From positions 124,001-188,000 of the forward strand of contig JANQMR010000018.1 of assembly GCA_028279985.1 (NCBI GenBank): a stretch of DNA of 64,000 bases, in the 5' to 3' direction. A program made the translations under genes and the position numbers. The stretch comes from Woeseiaceae bacterium. Its GTDB lineage: Bacteria > Pseudomonadota > Gammaproteobacteria > Steroidobacterales > Woeseiaceae. This document shows positions 1 through 8,040 of this stretch, in pieces (position 1 is the first letter of the stretch; the number at the start of each line of letters is the position of its first letter). Below the pieces are notes generated by a model that was not told the origin of the DNA, ran no database searches, and saw only the letters and a program-made list of their open reading frames with translations.

Positions 1-221
1 GCGGCGCAGATCGAGCAGATTCGGTCTTCGGTAAGCATACGACAACGCTCGCAATGCCCGATCCCCGCCACCGCGTCGGCAAGCGCGGACGACAGGCTGG
101 AGGCGCCGGCCCGATCGCGTTCTAGCAGGTGGAACGCGATACGCTGCGCGGACTTCTGCCCGACGCCGGGCATGCAACGCAGCGCGTCGATCAGGCGGGT
201 CAGCAGCGGCGAATAGGGCAC
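1..221 (-). CDS. recR: Recombination protein RecR, N-terminal part (cut by window edge)
   Basis: RecR is a zinc-finger/toprim protein that works with RecF and RecO to load RecA at gapped DNA. The visible N-terminus reads [20 protein letters not shown] and continues with the helix-hairpin-helix [13 protein letters not shown] and the first cysteines of the C4 zinc finger (GHCERC, then ICSIC), all typical of the family. The start is a GTG at 221 with a GAGGG Shine-Dalgarno segment overlapping the ybaB stop; no better ATG is in frame. It lies 8 bases after ybaB, the standard dnaX-ybaB-recR order, so it is probably cotranscribed. The toprim domain lies outside the window. Confidence 0.93.
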   Translation of the reverse strand, partial: MPYSPLLTRLIDALRCMPGVGQKSAQRIAFHLLERDRAGASSLSSALADAVAGIGHCERCRMLTEDRICSICA

Positions 222-228
222 GAAACCC

Positions 229-552
229 TCAAAACGGCAGCTTCAGGCCAGCCGGCAGACCGAGCCCGGCGGTCACGCCGGAGAACTTCTCCTGCATTGT
301 TTTTTCCGCCTTGTTGCGGGCATCGTTGAAGGCGGCGACGATCAGGTCCTCGAGCATCTCCTTGTCGTCGCCGACGAGCGCATCGTCGATTTCCACCGCC
401 TTGACCTGGTTGTTACAGCTCATCGTGATCCTGACCATGCCGCCGCCGGACTCCCCGGTGACGTTCAGCGCAGACATTTCCTCCTGCACCTTTTTCATAT
501 TGGCCTGCATCTCCTGCGCCTGTTTCATCAACTGGCCGATGCCACCTTTCAT
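229..552 (-). CDS. ybaB: YbaB/EbfC nucleoid-associated protein
   Basis: This is a small DNA-binding protein of 107 residues, matching the usual 100-110. The opening [20 protein letters not shown] and the methionine/glutamine-rich first helix are characteristic, followed by the central beta segment [20 protein letters not shown]. Family members form dimers that bind DNA and are nearly always encoded between dnaX and recR, as here. The gap from dnaX is filled by a 14-codon mini-ORF whose stop overlaps this ATG (ATGA). Its biological role in recombination or nucleoid structure is only loosely defined in the family. Confidence 0.95.
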   Translation of the reverse strand: MKGGIGQLMKQAQEMQANMKKVQEEMSALNVTGESGGGMVRITMSCNNQVKAVEIDDALVGDDKEMLEDLIVAAFNDARNKAEKTMQEKFSGVTAGLGLPAGLKLPF

Positions 553-593
553 GCCCTGCTCCTTGAATTGACCGCCGATGCCTTTGGCCGCAT
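549..593 (-). other. Mini-ORF bridging dnaX and ybaB
   Basis: A 14-codon reading frame ([14 protein letters not shown]) starts with an ATG that overlaps the dnaX stop (TGATG) and ends with a TGA that overlaps the ybaB start (ATGA). It therefore fills the whole intercistronic gap. An AAGGAG segment lies inside it just before ybaB. It could pass terminating ribosomes on to ybaB. Existence as a translated peptide is inferred, not shown. Confidence 0.4.
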
Positions 594-2311
594 CAGTCGG
601 TACCTGGTTGATTCAGTATCTCGATCGAGTCGGTCTCTAGCTTCGCGCCGAACAGGCTCTTTAAAGTCTTCACGTTCGGATCGGATTCGAGATCGGCCCG
701 CGCCGCGTCCAGCCTTTCGTCGGCCAGCCGCGATTCCTGTTGAATCGGCGTCTCGTCGTCACACTCGCCGACGGCGATGTCGACGACGAGCGGCTCGCCG
801 TAGCGTTCCGCCAGCGCGTCGGACAAAGCCTGCCGCCGGGCATTCGTCAGATACGACTCCGATTTGGGGTCGAGTATCAGCCGAATGCGGTTGCCTTCCC
901 GCGCCATGAAAGCACAGCTTGCCGCCAACAATCGCAGGGAGCCTGCGAGCTTTAACTCGCCGACGAGTTTGGGCCAATCCGGATCTTGCCACTGCACGCC
1001 GGCCGCCGGCGGTTCCGCCGCTGTTGTTTCCACCAACGGTGATTCCGGTGCTGGCGATTCCGATACTAGCGGTTCCGGTACTGGTGGTTCTGCCGCTGGC
1101 GGTTCCGGTGCCGGCGGTTCGGCGACTACCGGCGCAGCACGTGGAGCCGCTTTTGACGACGCAGTACGGACCTTCGGGCTCGAATCGACGAGCTTGCCGC
1201 CGGCAGCGCCGCTTGGCGCCGCCGCGGCTTGCGGCCGGAACGCGAGCATACGCAGCAGGGTCATCTCGGTCCCGCTTCTCGGATCGGGCGCCAGGTGCAG
1301 GTCCCGCCGGCCGATCAGGGCCGTCTGGTAGTAGAGCTGCACGTCGGACTCATCGATGCTTCCGGCCAGCCGCGCAATCGTTTCGGTGTCCGAGTCGTCG
1401 TCGGCCTGGATATCGCCGACCACCTGGCAGACCGCGACACGCTGCAACAGGCGCGCGAGATCCTCGAGCAATCGGGCATAGTCGGGAAACTGTTCGTCGA
1501 TGTCGGCAATCGCGTCGAGTATCCCGGGTGCGTCGCCGGCAGCGAGCAGGTCGAGCAGCCGGTCCACATACTCCCGGTCGATCGTGCCTAGCATGGTCGC
1601 GACGGGCGCCGCCTCGACCTCGCCGCTGCAATAGGCAATCGCCTGGTCGAGCAGGCTCAGGGCGTCGCGCAGGCTGCCGTCGGCCGCACGCGCGAGCAAG
1701 GCCAGCGCTGCCGGCTCGTATTCGATCTGCTCGGCCTCGAGTATGTGAGCCAGCCGGTCCTGGATCAGTTTTGGCGTCAGGCGCTTGAGGTTGAACTGCA
1801 GGCAGCGGGACAGCACGGTCGCCGGCAGTTTCTGCGGGTCGGTCGTGGCCAGCAGGAATTTGACATGCGGCGGCGGCTCTTCGAGGGTTTTCAACAGGGC
1901 GTTGAAGGAACTCTTCGAGAGCATGTGGACTTCGTCGATCAGGTAGACCTTGTACCGGCCGCGCGACGGCGCGTACTGCACGTTGTCGAGCAGCTCGCGG
2001 GTATCGTCCACCTTGGTCTTGGAGGCCGCGTCGACTTCGATCAGATCGACGAAACGGCCCTCGTCGATCTCGACACAGGCGCTGCATTGCCCGCAAGGAC
2101 TTGCCGTGACGCCGGGCTCGCAGTTCAGCGCCTTGGCGAGGATACGCGCGATCGTCGTCTTGCCGACGCCGCGGGTGCCGGTGAATAAATAGGCGTGATG
2201 CAAACGACCCGATTCCAGCGCGTTGACCAGCGCCGTCAGCACGTGTTCCTGCCCGACCGTGTCGGCAAAGGTTTTCGGCCGCCACTTACGGGCGAGGACG
2301 AGATAGCTCAT
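593..2311 (-). CDS. dnaX: DNA polymerase III subunits tau/gamma
   Basis: This is the clamp-loader ATPase of the replicative polymerase. The 572-residue protein opens [20 protein letters not shown], has Walker [10 protein letters not shown] at about residues 45-53, zinc cysteines at C64 and in CGQCSAC (73-79), Walker B DEVHML near 126 and the [18 protein letters not shown] sensor region. Residues about 385-430 form a proline/glutamate-rich linker of degenerate EPP repeats, followed by a C-terminal domain of tau type. I did not find an obvious A-AAA-AAG slippery site, so programmed production of gamma cannot be claimed. It sits between the SRP RNA and ybaB, as in many gammaproteobacteria. Confidence 0.96.
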   Translation of the reverse strand: MSYLVLARKWRPKTFADTVGQEHVLTALVNALESGRLHHAYLFTGTRGVGKTTIARILAKALNCEPGVTASPCGQCSACVEIDEGRFVDLIEVDAASKTKVDDTRELLDNVQYAPSRGRYKVYLIDEVHMLSKSSFNALLKTLEEPPPHVKFLLATTDPQKLPATVLSRCLQFNLKRLTPKLIQDRLAHILEAEQIEYEPAALALLARAADGSLRDALSLLDQAIAYCSGEVEAAPVATMLGTIDREYVDRLLDLLAAGDAPGILDAIADIDEQFPDYARLLEDLARLLQRVAVCQVVGDIQADDDSDTETIARLAGSIDESDVQLYYQTALIGRRDLHLAPDPRSGTEMTLLRMLAFRPQAAAAPSGAAGGKLVDSSPKVRTASSKAAPRAAPVVAEPPAPEPPAAEPPVPEPLVSESPAPESPLVETTAAEPPAAGVQWQDPDWPKLVGELKLAGSLRLLAASCAFMAREGNRIRLILDPKSESYLTNARRQALSDALAERYGEPLVVDIAVGECDDETPIQQESRLADERLDAARADLESDPNVKTLKSLFGAKLETDSIEILNQPGTD

Positions 2312-2402
2312 AAACCTGCTGAGCGGTCCGGGACCGCCGATTCATCGGTTCGTCTTCATCGGGTCGTCAGTGTAGCAGGACCGCTGGCACGGCGCGGCAG
2401 CT

Positions 2403-2437
2403 CTAGGGAGCCTCTGCATAAGTCTGGCGAGGCTCCC
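2403..2437. repeat. CTAG-ended inverted-repeat element, short copy
   Basis: CTAG is followed by GGGAGCC, an 18-base loop TCTGCATAAGTCTGGCGA and GGCTCCC, forming a 7-bp stem. The left end matches the ends of the longer copies at 7818-7995 and 25114-25179. It lies a few bases beyond the 3' end of the SRP RNA on the minus strand and could fold in that transcript. It has no T-run, so calling it a terminator would be inference. Confidence 0.6.
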
Positions 2438-2441
2438 AAGT

Positions 2442-2547
2442 GGCCCGCGCCAGCCGCTCCCCGGCACCCGGCGTCACCGCTACCGCTGCTCCCTTCCGGG
2501 CCTGACGGGGTTCACGGCTAACCGTCGCGGGGAAGCCGACGCGGACC
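2442..2547 (-). ncRNA. ffs: Signal recognition particle 4.5S RNA (small bacterial type)
   Basis: Read on the minus strand, this contains the conserved apical SRP domain: GTCAGGCCCGGAAGGGAGCA with the GGAA tetraloop and the symmetric and asymmetric internal loops. The terminal stem closes exactly: GGTCCGCG at the 5' end pairs with CGCGGGCC at the 3' end. The length of about 106 nt fits the 4.5S class that binds Ffh, whose gene is also in this window (46591-47952). A promoter with correct spacing lies immediately upstream. Location just before dnaX is a common gammaproteobacterial arrangement. Confidence 0.93.
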
Positions 2548-2554
2548 GGCGGCG

Positions 2555-2583
2555 ATTATCGCTGCTCACAGGCCGGGACACAA
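2555..2583 (-). promoter_or_regulatory. Sigma-70 promoter of the SRP RNA
   Basis: On the minus strand the sequence has a -35 box TTGTGT (2583-2578), a 17-base spacer and a -10 box GATAAT (2560-2555), followed by 7 bases before the first G of the folded RNA at 2547. The spacing and the agreement with the RNA 5' end make this convincing. The -35 context GGGACACAATCGG (plus strand) is echoed as GGGGCACAATCGG about 29 bases upstream. Confidence 0.7.
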
Positions 2584-2699
2584 TCGGCGAGGCACATTCG
2601 ACGGGGCACAATCGGCATGAGTCCGGCGAAGACTCGGCGTAAAGGCACCGGAAGCGACGAGTTCGAATCCGGCCCCACCCGAAAACCGCGGCAGCACGG

Positions 2700-3641
2700 T
2701 CATCCGTAGAGATCGTACACTTTGACCGCCACATAGGCTCCGTACATGCCGAGTATCACGGCTGCCTCCCTGCGCTGGATACCGCCCTTGCGCGCAAAGA
2801 AAAACAGCACGATCGCGGAGAGTACAAACAGATACGGCAGCTCGAAGGTCAGTATGCCGCGATCGAAATCGAGCCCGGCAATGGCGGCCGCCGCGCCGAT
2901 CGGTACCAGCGTGTCGAAGATATTGCTGCCGATCAGGTTGCCGACCGACATCCGGTTACGGCCCTTCAGCACCGCGCCGATAGAAATGGTGAGCTCCGGC
3001 AGGCTGGTGCCGAGACCGATAATGACGATCGCAACGAAAGTGTCGCTGATGTTCATCGCCTCGGCGACGTTCAGTGCCGACGAGACCGTCGCATCGGCGC
3101 TGAAGACGACAATGGCAAGGCCGGTCAACAGGTAGACGAACGACCTGAGCGTCGCAAGACGCGTTTCGCCGTCGGTGCCGTTGCCGCCGTTTACTTCGGT
3201 CAGCAGCGCGACGAAGTACATACCGTAGAGCACCAGCAGCGCGAGACCTTCGTTGCGAGTCACCTGTCCGTCGTAACCCACCAGGGCGACCACGGCCAGC
3301 GAGCCGAGCAAGATACTCCCGTGACGATAGACCGTGGTCCTGGGCAGGGTCAGCAGGGACATCAGGGCCACGATGCCCAGCACGAAACCGATCTGCCCCA
3401 GGGAGCTGCCGATGGCGCTGCCGACGACGACGACGGAGGCCTCGCCTTGATTGAGATTCTTGAGGGCGCCGTCGACGGCGATGGCCAGTTCCGGCAGGTC
3501 GCTACCGATCGACAGAATGGCGACCCCGACGATGAACTCGGAGACACCGAACCGCTTGGCCACCGACACGGCACCGCGAATCGTGATCTCGGTGCCGAAC
3601 CAGAGCCCCGCGAGACCGACCAGCAGCAGCAGGAAGTCCAT
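2700..3641 (-). CDS. Calcium/sodium antiporter of the CaCA family (YrbG-like)
   Basis: This is an inner-membrane exchanger of 313 residues with about ten hydrophobic segments in two inverted halves. Each half carries an alpha-repeat: GSDLPELAIAVDGALKN near residues 47-63 and GLGTSLPELTISIGAVLKG near 208-226, the latter followed by GNLIGSNIFDTLVPIG. These acidic and polar residues form the Ca2+/Na+ site in the family. The start codon is ATG at 3641. It stands alone between the SRP RNA region and a universal stress gene, and I see no operon partner. The ion specificity is inferred from the family. Confidence 0.88.
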   Translation of the reverse strand: MDFLLLLVGLAGLWFGTEITIRGAVSVAKRFGVSEFIVGVAILSIGSDLPELAIAVDGALKNLNQGEASVVVVGSAIGSSLGQIGFVLGIVALMSLLTLPRTTVYRHGSILLGSLAVVALVGYDGQVTRNEGLALLVLYGMYFVALLTEVNGGNGTDGETRLATLRSFVYLLTGLAIVVFSADATVSSALNVAEAMNISDTFVAIVIIGLGTSLPELTISIGAVLKGRNRMSVGNLIGSNIFDTLVPIGAAAAIAGLDFDRGILTFELPYLFVLSAIVLFFFARKGGIQRREAAVILGMYGAYVAVKVYDLYG

Positions 3642-3696
3642 ACGGACCGGATATTAGCGCAAATTCGGTACCGTCACGCCCGCGACCGGGAAGCGC

Positions 3697-4533
3697 TCAT
3701 GCAGCGGAACGTTCTACGACTGCCTCTTCGGCCAGCACCAGCACATCGGCATGAATATCGACCAGGATTTTCTCCGACGTGTTACCGATCGTAATGCCGG
3801 CGAGACCGCGCCGCCCGACGTTGCCGACGATGACCAGATCGGCGTCGATCCCGTTCGCCAGTTCCGGAATGACATCGGCGGCCTTGCCCTGCCGTATGTG
3901 GGCCCTGGATCGGTCGATCTCGAGGCTTCTCGCTACGTCGGGCGGGTGAACGAACTTGTCGGACTCCGGGTAGGCGCAGACGGCGTGCAGCTCTACGCCG
4001 TGCGAGCTGCGTATCCGCTTGCCGAGCCCAATGATCGCTTCGTTGAGCGCCACGTGGCCATCGTCCGTTGCGTTGAAGTCGATGGCGACCAACACTTTTT
4101 GCAACTCCCTGACGGGATCGTGTTTGATCAGCAACAAGGCACTGTCGAGCGTCCGGATCAATTCCCGGTCGGAACTGGCCAAAAGCTCCGGCCGCCCGCT
4201 CGCTCTCTTGACGACCAGATCGATGCCCGCGTCATCCGCCGCGCCGACGATCGCCTCTCGCCAGTTCCTGCCCCATTCGACGACCGGAACGGTCTCGACG
4301 CCTTCCGCGTCGAGACCGGCAATCAGGTCGGCGAGCCAAAGATGATGACGTTTGATCTCGACGGACCGGTACGCCTCCGGGTCGTCGTACTCCGCCTCCG
4401 AATGCGCGCACACAAAGGCCAGCACTCGTGAATTCTCACGGTTCTTCGCCAGGGATACGGCCTTTTGCAGGGCCCACTGCTCGTTTCGGGTCGGGTCGAT
4501 TACCGCCAGAATACCGCCTGTTCCAGTCGCCAT
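3697..4533 (-). CDS. Tandem-domain universal stress protein (UspE-like)
   Basis: This 278-residue cytoplasmic protein has two Usp domains. The first begins GGILAVIDPTRNEQWALQKA and the second begins near KVLVAIDFNATD. The second domain ends with the nucleotide-binding signature DLVIVGNVGRRGLAGITIGNTSEKIL. An ATG at 4533 is chosen over more upstream in-frame starts because AAGGA lies 6 bases before it. UspE-type proteins act in stress survival and motility or aggregation control. It is monocistronic as far as can be seen. Confidence 0.88.
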   Translation of the reverse strand: MATGTGGILAVIDPTRNEQWALQKAVSLAKNRENSRVLAFVCAHSEAEYDDPEAYRSVEIKRHHLWLADLIAGLDAEGVETVPVVEWGRNWREAIVGAADDAGIDLVVKRASGRPELLASSDRELIRTLDSALLLIKHDPVRELQKVLVAIDFNATDDGHVALNEAIIGLGKRIRSSHGVELHAVCAYPESDKFVHPPDVARSLEIDRSRAHIRQGKAADVIPELANGIDADLVIVGNVGRRGLAGITIGNTSEKILVDIHADVLVLAEEAVVERSAA

Positions 4534-4671
4534 TTCGAGTCCTTCGATCGCCAGTTCCGGGAGCCGCAAGCATGTGGGCAAACGACGCGTATTCAAGTCG
4601 GTAGTTTTGCCTACTTTACTTACGGGGAGTCCCGGAGATTCGCCAGGGCGGCCTCCCACGCCGTCGATCCG

Positions 4672-5025
4672 CTATCCCCAGCCGATCTCGTCGAGATGGT
4701 CGTCGTCGATGCCGAAGTAATGCGCGATCTCGTGGATCAGCGTCTTGACGATTTCGTCTTGCAGCACATCGGGCGGCAAGTCGAGCTCCAGGTGCGGGCG
4801 ACGGAAAATATAGATGACATCCGGCAGCTCGCCGGCATAGTCCACGCCGCGCTCGGGCAGCGGCGTACCAACGTAAAGGCCCAACAGCCCGCCCCCTTCC
4901 GGATCCAGGCTTTCATCGGCTTCGTCGACGACCAGCACCTCCACGTTGTCCAGGCCGTCCTGCACCCATTGAGGCAAATCGTGCATGGCCTGCCTGATCA
5001 GGGATTCGAAATCGTCATGGTTCAT
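4672..5025 (-). CDS. Small zincin-like metallopeptidase family protein
   Basis: This 117-residue protein ends with the metal-binding motif TLIHEIAHYFGIDDDHLDE. The HExxH histidines and a third ligand downstream match the minimal metallopeptidase family (formerly DUF1025, COG3824). A catalytic role is inferred from the motif; substrates are unknown in the family. Its ATG overlaps the stop of the RES toxin gene by four bases (ATGA), so the two are translationally coupled. This puts a protease-like protein in the same transcript as a toxin-antitoxin pair, which is not the usual content of such operons. Confidence 0.82.
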   Translation of the reverse strand: MNHDDFESLIRQAMHDLPQWVQDGLDNVEVLVVDEADESLDPEGGGLLGLYVGTPLPERGVDYAGELPDVIYIFRRPHLELDLPPDVLQDEIVKTLIHEIAHYFGIDDDHLDEIGWG

Positions 5026-5528
5026 GAACTGTCAGTGCGGCGTAGGAATTCGAATGCAAGTCGATTGGAGATACTTGTCGAGTACTCACTTCTTCGGGAC
5101 GGGTCCAGTAAGACATTAAAGTCTGAGGCGCTCAATACGGATGGGACTCTTACGCCGACGGGTTTATGCCTGCCCTTCGGCAACGCTGCAACCGCATTGA
5201 GAAACTCACGGGCGATGATGCGGCTGTCATCTGCAACCGGGCGTGAGTTCCAATTGCTGGGAAGGACGATTCCGAGGTCCGCAAGATCGACAACCGAATC
5301 GTCGGGAACATCAATTGCGCCAATCATGATTTGTTTAATCGTGTCGAATCCTGGCCGCACGGCTACTTCGAGGACTGCTAATGCTTCGACCTGAGCCGTA
5401 TAGAGGATTTCCGTGGAAAGATCGTTGAATCGCCAGCCCAGCGGACCGCTTACGGATCCTGAGCTATCCAGTGGGTCGAAGCTTGCAGGACCAACTCCCC
5501 GCCACGCTCGAGCCCGATAAACCCTCAC
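5022..5528 (-). CDS. RES-domain toxin (NAD+-degrading family)
   Basis: The protein has 168 residues. It opens MRVYRARAWRG and carries GWRFNDLSTEILYTAQVEALAVLEVAVR, the conserved R-W-N/YtA/E pattern of RES toxins. The C-terminal part includes LLDPSRRSEYS, where many members have a LNP/D motif. RES toxins such as those paired with Xre/MbcA antitoxins degrade NAD+ and stop growth. The start overlaps the antitoxin stop (ATGA), and its stop overlaps the metallopeptidase start. Base composition is visibly less GC-rich than the neighbours, consistent with acquisition. Confidence 0.82.
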   Translation of the reverse strand: MRVYRARAWRGVGPASFDPLDSSGSVSGPLGWRFNDLSTEILYTAQVEALAVLEVAVRPGFDTIKQIMIGAIDVPDDSVVDLADLGIVLPSNWNSRPVADDSRIIAREFLNAVAALPKGRHKPVGVRVPSVLSASDFNVLLDPSRRSEYSTSISNRLAFEFLRRTDSS

Positions 5529-6136
5529 ACGGGCCCGCCTTCGGCCTGTGTCTTCAGTTCCGAGAGAATCAGTTGTTCTCCCTCGGCAGTCTTAAGCAGA
5601 TCGCGGGGTGCCACGCCTCCCAATGCGAAATTGGGCGCACGCAAATACGCTCTTGCCGCATCGAGCGACCCGAATACATCTTGGGCCATGGTTAGCACGC
5701 GGCCGATTCGGAGCGCGATTTCACTTTCTCCTGAAGAGAGGCGGTCTCCAATCCGCTGCTTCGCCGTCTTGGAGCTAAGGTCGAATAGACTGAGACCCTC
5801 GCTCATGGAATCGAACAGCATCGCACAGGATACGAACAGAGCCTCGCCGGGCAATCCCTCGACCAGTTTTTCGTGGATTTGCAGCGGCTCAAATACCTCT
5901 CTTGACGACGGGCGATCCTTCTCCAACTTCCGGACGGTGTATCTCCAAAGCGATGCCAAGTTGGTTTTGGACTGTCCCTTTACAGCCCGCCGCACATTCC
6001 GGTCTTGAAACACCGAGAGAACATGGGAATCGTATCTGGTACGCCACTCCGAAAACGAATACTGAGGGCTGGACGGTTTTTCGGTAACAGAGCCGGCAGT
6101 AAGGGAATCGGCGGATCGGTTCACGGAAAACTCCAT
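5525..6136 (-). CDS. Xre/MbcA/ParS-type antitoxin partner of the RES toxin
   Basis: The C-terminal half reads ARAYLRAPNFALGGVAPRDL followed by LLKTAEGEQLILSELK, the toxin-binding domain (formerly DUF2384) that inserts into the RES active site. The region ahead of it (LSLFDLSSKTAKQRIGDRLS) looks like the Xre-type DNA-binding segment. At 203 residues it is longer than typical 140-150-residue members because of an extra N-terminal part. The start at 6136 (MEFSVNRSAD) is preferred over an extension to 6202, but no strong ribosome-binding site is visible. These antitoxins usually repress their own promoter. Confidence 0.78.
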   Translation of the reverse strand: MEFSVNRSADSLTAGSVTEKPSSPQYSFSEWRTRYDSHVLSVFQDRNVRRAVKGQSKTNLASLWRYTVRKLEKDRPSSREVFEPLQIHEKLVEGLPGEALFVSCAMLFDSMSEGLSLFDLSSKTAKQRIGDRLSSGESEIALRIGRVLTMAQDVFGSLDAARAYLRAPNFALGGVAPRDLLKTAEGEQLILSELKTQAEGGPV

Positions 6137-6483
6137 AATCGAAACGGGAATTTTACCACAACTGGTGATCGGCTTTCCACGCCCGCGCAATCCTCTGGCC
6201 AACTACACGTCCTGTTATGAGCATCTGCGAATTGTCAACCGTTGGCAGTAAGTCAAGTTGCAAGAGTCGGCATTCGACCCGACGGACACTGTCAGACAGC
6301 CCGAAATCGGACACTCACCGAAGATCTGACAGAATCTCGCATTTCGGCCCAAAGCGGACGTTAGCGAGATATCTCAACGGCTTACGGTTGTCGACTGAGG
6401 CTCGAAAGCCTAACCCGCGTCTTGGCTGGCGCGGCAGATTCCTTCAGTATGCCGGCTGTCACCACAGATTCAGGAATGTCCTT
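6137..6483. other. Divergent intergenic region between antitoxin and M24 peptidase genes
   Basis: About 350 bases separate two divergent genes. I see no RNA gene or convincing ORF. An in-frame extension of the M24 gene back to 6217 exists but lacks the secretion signal at its front, so the region is better read as promoter DNA for both genes. No clear palindrome for Xre autoregulation could be fixed by eye. Confidence 0.5.
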
Positions 6484-7821
6484 ATGCGTAAGCTCGCCGT
6501 TCTCGCCTGCCTGCTGTTACCCACCCAGGCCACGCTGGCTCAGGATCAGGGGCGCGAAGTTGCCGGCCCTCGCGCCGTGCTGGAATACAGAGACCGTCCT
6601 CCCGTAGAGAACAGACACCTCGAAGAGCGTCTCGACACGCTACTGCCGGCCCTGATGGAGGAGACCGATCTCGACATGTGGCTGGTACTCAACCGCGAGT
6701 ACGCAGAGGATCCCATCTACTTCTCTCTGGTGCCGCAGCCGACGTTCGCGGCGCGCCGCACGACGATGCTGGTGTTTCATCGCACCGACGACGGCGTCGA
6801 TCGCTTGACTGTCAACCGCTATCCGCTCGGCGGCCCGTATGAGTCTGCCTGGGAAGGCGGCGATCTCGATGCGCAATGGCAGGCGCTGGGCGAACTCATC
6901 GTCTCCCGCGACCCGGCGCGCATCGGCATCAACGTGTCTCGCGACTGGCCGGTCGCCGATGGGCTCACCCACGCGCTGCATCAACGCTTGCTCGAGGTGC
7001 TGCCTGAAGACTATGCAGATCGTCTGGTGCCGGCGGAAGACCTCGTCATACGGTGGGCAGAGACACGCACACAAAACGAGATGGAAACGTATGCGCACAC
7101 GGTGAGCATTGCACGCAGCGTCATTGCCGAGGCGTTTTCCAGCCGCGTCATCACTCCCGGTGTGACAACGACCGATGATGTCGCCTGGTACCTGAGGCAA
7201 CGCTTCGTGGAACTCGACCTGCCCGCCTGGTTTATGCCCTATGTCAACGCGCAACGTCCTGGACAAACCTGTGACGGCGACACCGCGTTCTGCGGCGAGA
7301 GCGGTATCATCCAAGCCGGCGATGTCATTCACACCGACGTGGGTATCTGCTACCTGCGCTTGTGCACCGACACGCAAGAGATGGGCTATGTGCCGAAACT
7401 CGGTGAGACCGAAATTCCGCAAGGCCTCATCGACGCACTCAAGCTTGGCAACCGCTGGCAGGACTTGTTGACCGACGAGTTCGTCACCGGCCGCACGGGC
7501 AACGAGATCTCGGCAGCGACACGTGCCGAGTGCGCCAGGAAGAAAATCGAATGTAGCGTGTATACACACCCGATCGGTTTCTTCGGGCATGCACCTGGCC
7601 CGATGATCGGCATGTGGGACGATCAAGACGGTACGCCGGTGCTCGGCGATTGGCCGTTGCACGCGAACACGTGCTACGCGATCGAGGGCGATATCAAAAC
7701 ACCGCTGCCCGAATGGGACGGCCAGCTAGTGCAGATCAAACTCGAGCAAAGCGCCTGTTTCGATGGTGAGACCGTGCACTATCTTGCGGGCCGGCAGACT
7801 AACTGGCACATCGTGCGCTAG
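6484..7821 (+). CDS. Secreted M24-family (Xaa-Pro aminopeptidase-like) peptidase
   Basis: The start ATG at 6484 gives a signal peptide (MRKLAVLACLLLPTQATLAQ) and a 445-residue protein. The creatinase-like N-domain is followed by the pita-bread fold with metal ligands in IHTDVGICYLRLCTDTQ, HPIGFFGHAPGP, AIEGDIKTP and the final QIKLEQSACF. Cysteines are frequent (CDGD, FCGE, CYLRLC), fitting an envelope protein. The stop codon TAG at 7819 is supplied by the CTAG end of an inverted-repeat element, so the original C-terminus may have differed. It probably acts on proline-containing peptides outside the cytoplasm. Confidence 0.85.
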   Translation: MRKLAVLACLLLPTQATLAQDQGREVAGPRAVLEYRDRPPVENRHLEERLDTLLPALMEETDLDMWLVLNREYAEDPIYFSLVPQPTFAARRTTMLVFHRTDDGVDRLTVNRYPLGGPYESAWEGGDLDAQWQALGELIVSRDPARIGINVSRDWPVADGLTHALHQRLLEVLPEDYADRLVPAEDLVIRWAETRTQNEMETYAHTVSIARSVIAEAFSSRVITPGVTTTDDVAWYLRQRFVELDLPAWFMPYVNAQRPGQTCDGDTAFCGESGIIQAGDVIHTDVGICYLRLCTDTQEMGYVPKLGETEIPQGLIDALKLGNRWQDLLTDEFVTGRTGNEISAATRAECARKKIECSVYTHPIGFFGHAPGPMIGMWDDQDGTPVLGDWPLHANTCYAIEGDIKTPLPEWDGQLVQIKLEQSACFDGETVHYLAGRQTNWHIVR

Positions 7822-7995
7822 GGAATCTTTGCATAAGTCTGGCGAGGCTCATTTTGCGCCAGGGCTTGTACTAGGGCGCCGAGATCAAGGCGCGTGAAGG
7901 CCGTAATAGCAAGGCTATTGCGGCCTTTGCGCAACGCCGATATCGGGGGTCTGACACAAAATGAGACCGGCATGACTTGTGCAGAGACTCCCTAG
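7818..7995. repeat. CTAG-ended inverted-repeat element, full-length copy (MITE-like)
   Basis: About 175 bases have imperfect terminal inverted repeats: CTAGGGAATCTTTGCATAAG at the left and the complement of CTAGGGAGTCTCTGCACAAG at the right. Nested repeats follow (CTCATTTTG against CAAAATGAG). The centre is a strong hairpin with arms AAGGCCGTAATAGC and GCTATTGCGGCCTT around AAG. No ORF is inside. It matches the ends of the copies at 2403-2437 and 25114-25179. The pattern fits a non-autonomous transposable element or a mobile palindromic repeat. Confidence 0.75.
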
Positions 7996-8040
7996 CCAGT
8001 CAGCCTGATGTTCAGCCCGGCCGCGGAGCGGAACCGGGCG

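Noticed and set aside
919..1788. 289-residue plus-strand frame over dnaX
   Set aside because: It is antisense to dnaX, arginine/proline-rich and without domains, as expected for shadow frames in GC-rich DNA.
593..2311. Programmed frameshift site in dnaX
   Set aside because: No A-AAA-AAG-type slippery heptamer was found by eye in the expected region.
2593..2690. tRNA/tmRNA-like 3' end (GAGTTCGAATCCGGCCCCACC) on the plus strand
   Set aside because: GGGGC upstream could pair with GCCCC, but the T-arm bases do not pair (ACGAG against CCGGC) and no anticodon or D-arm can be formed.
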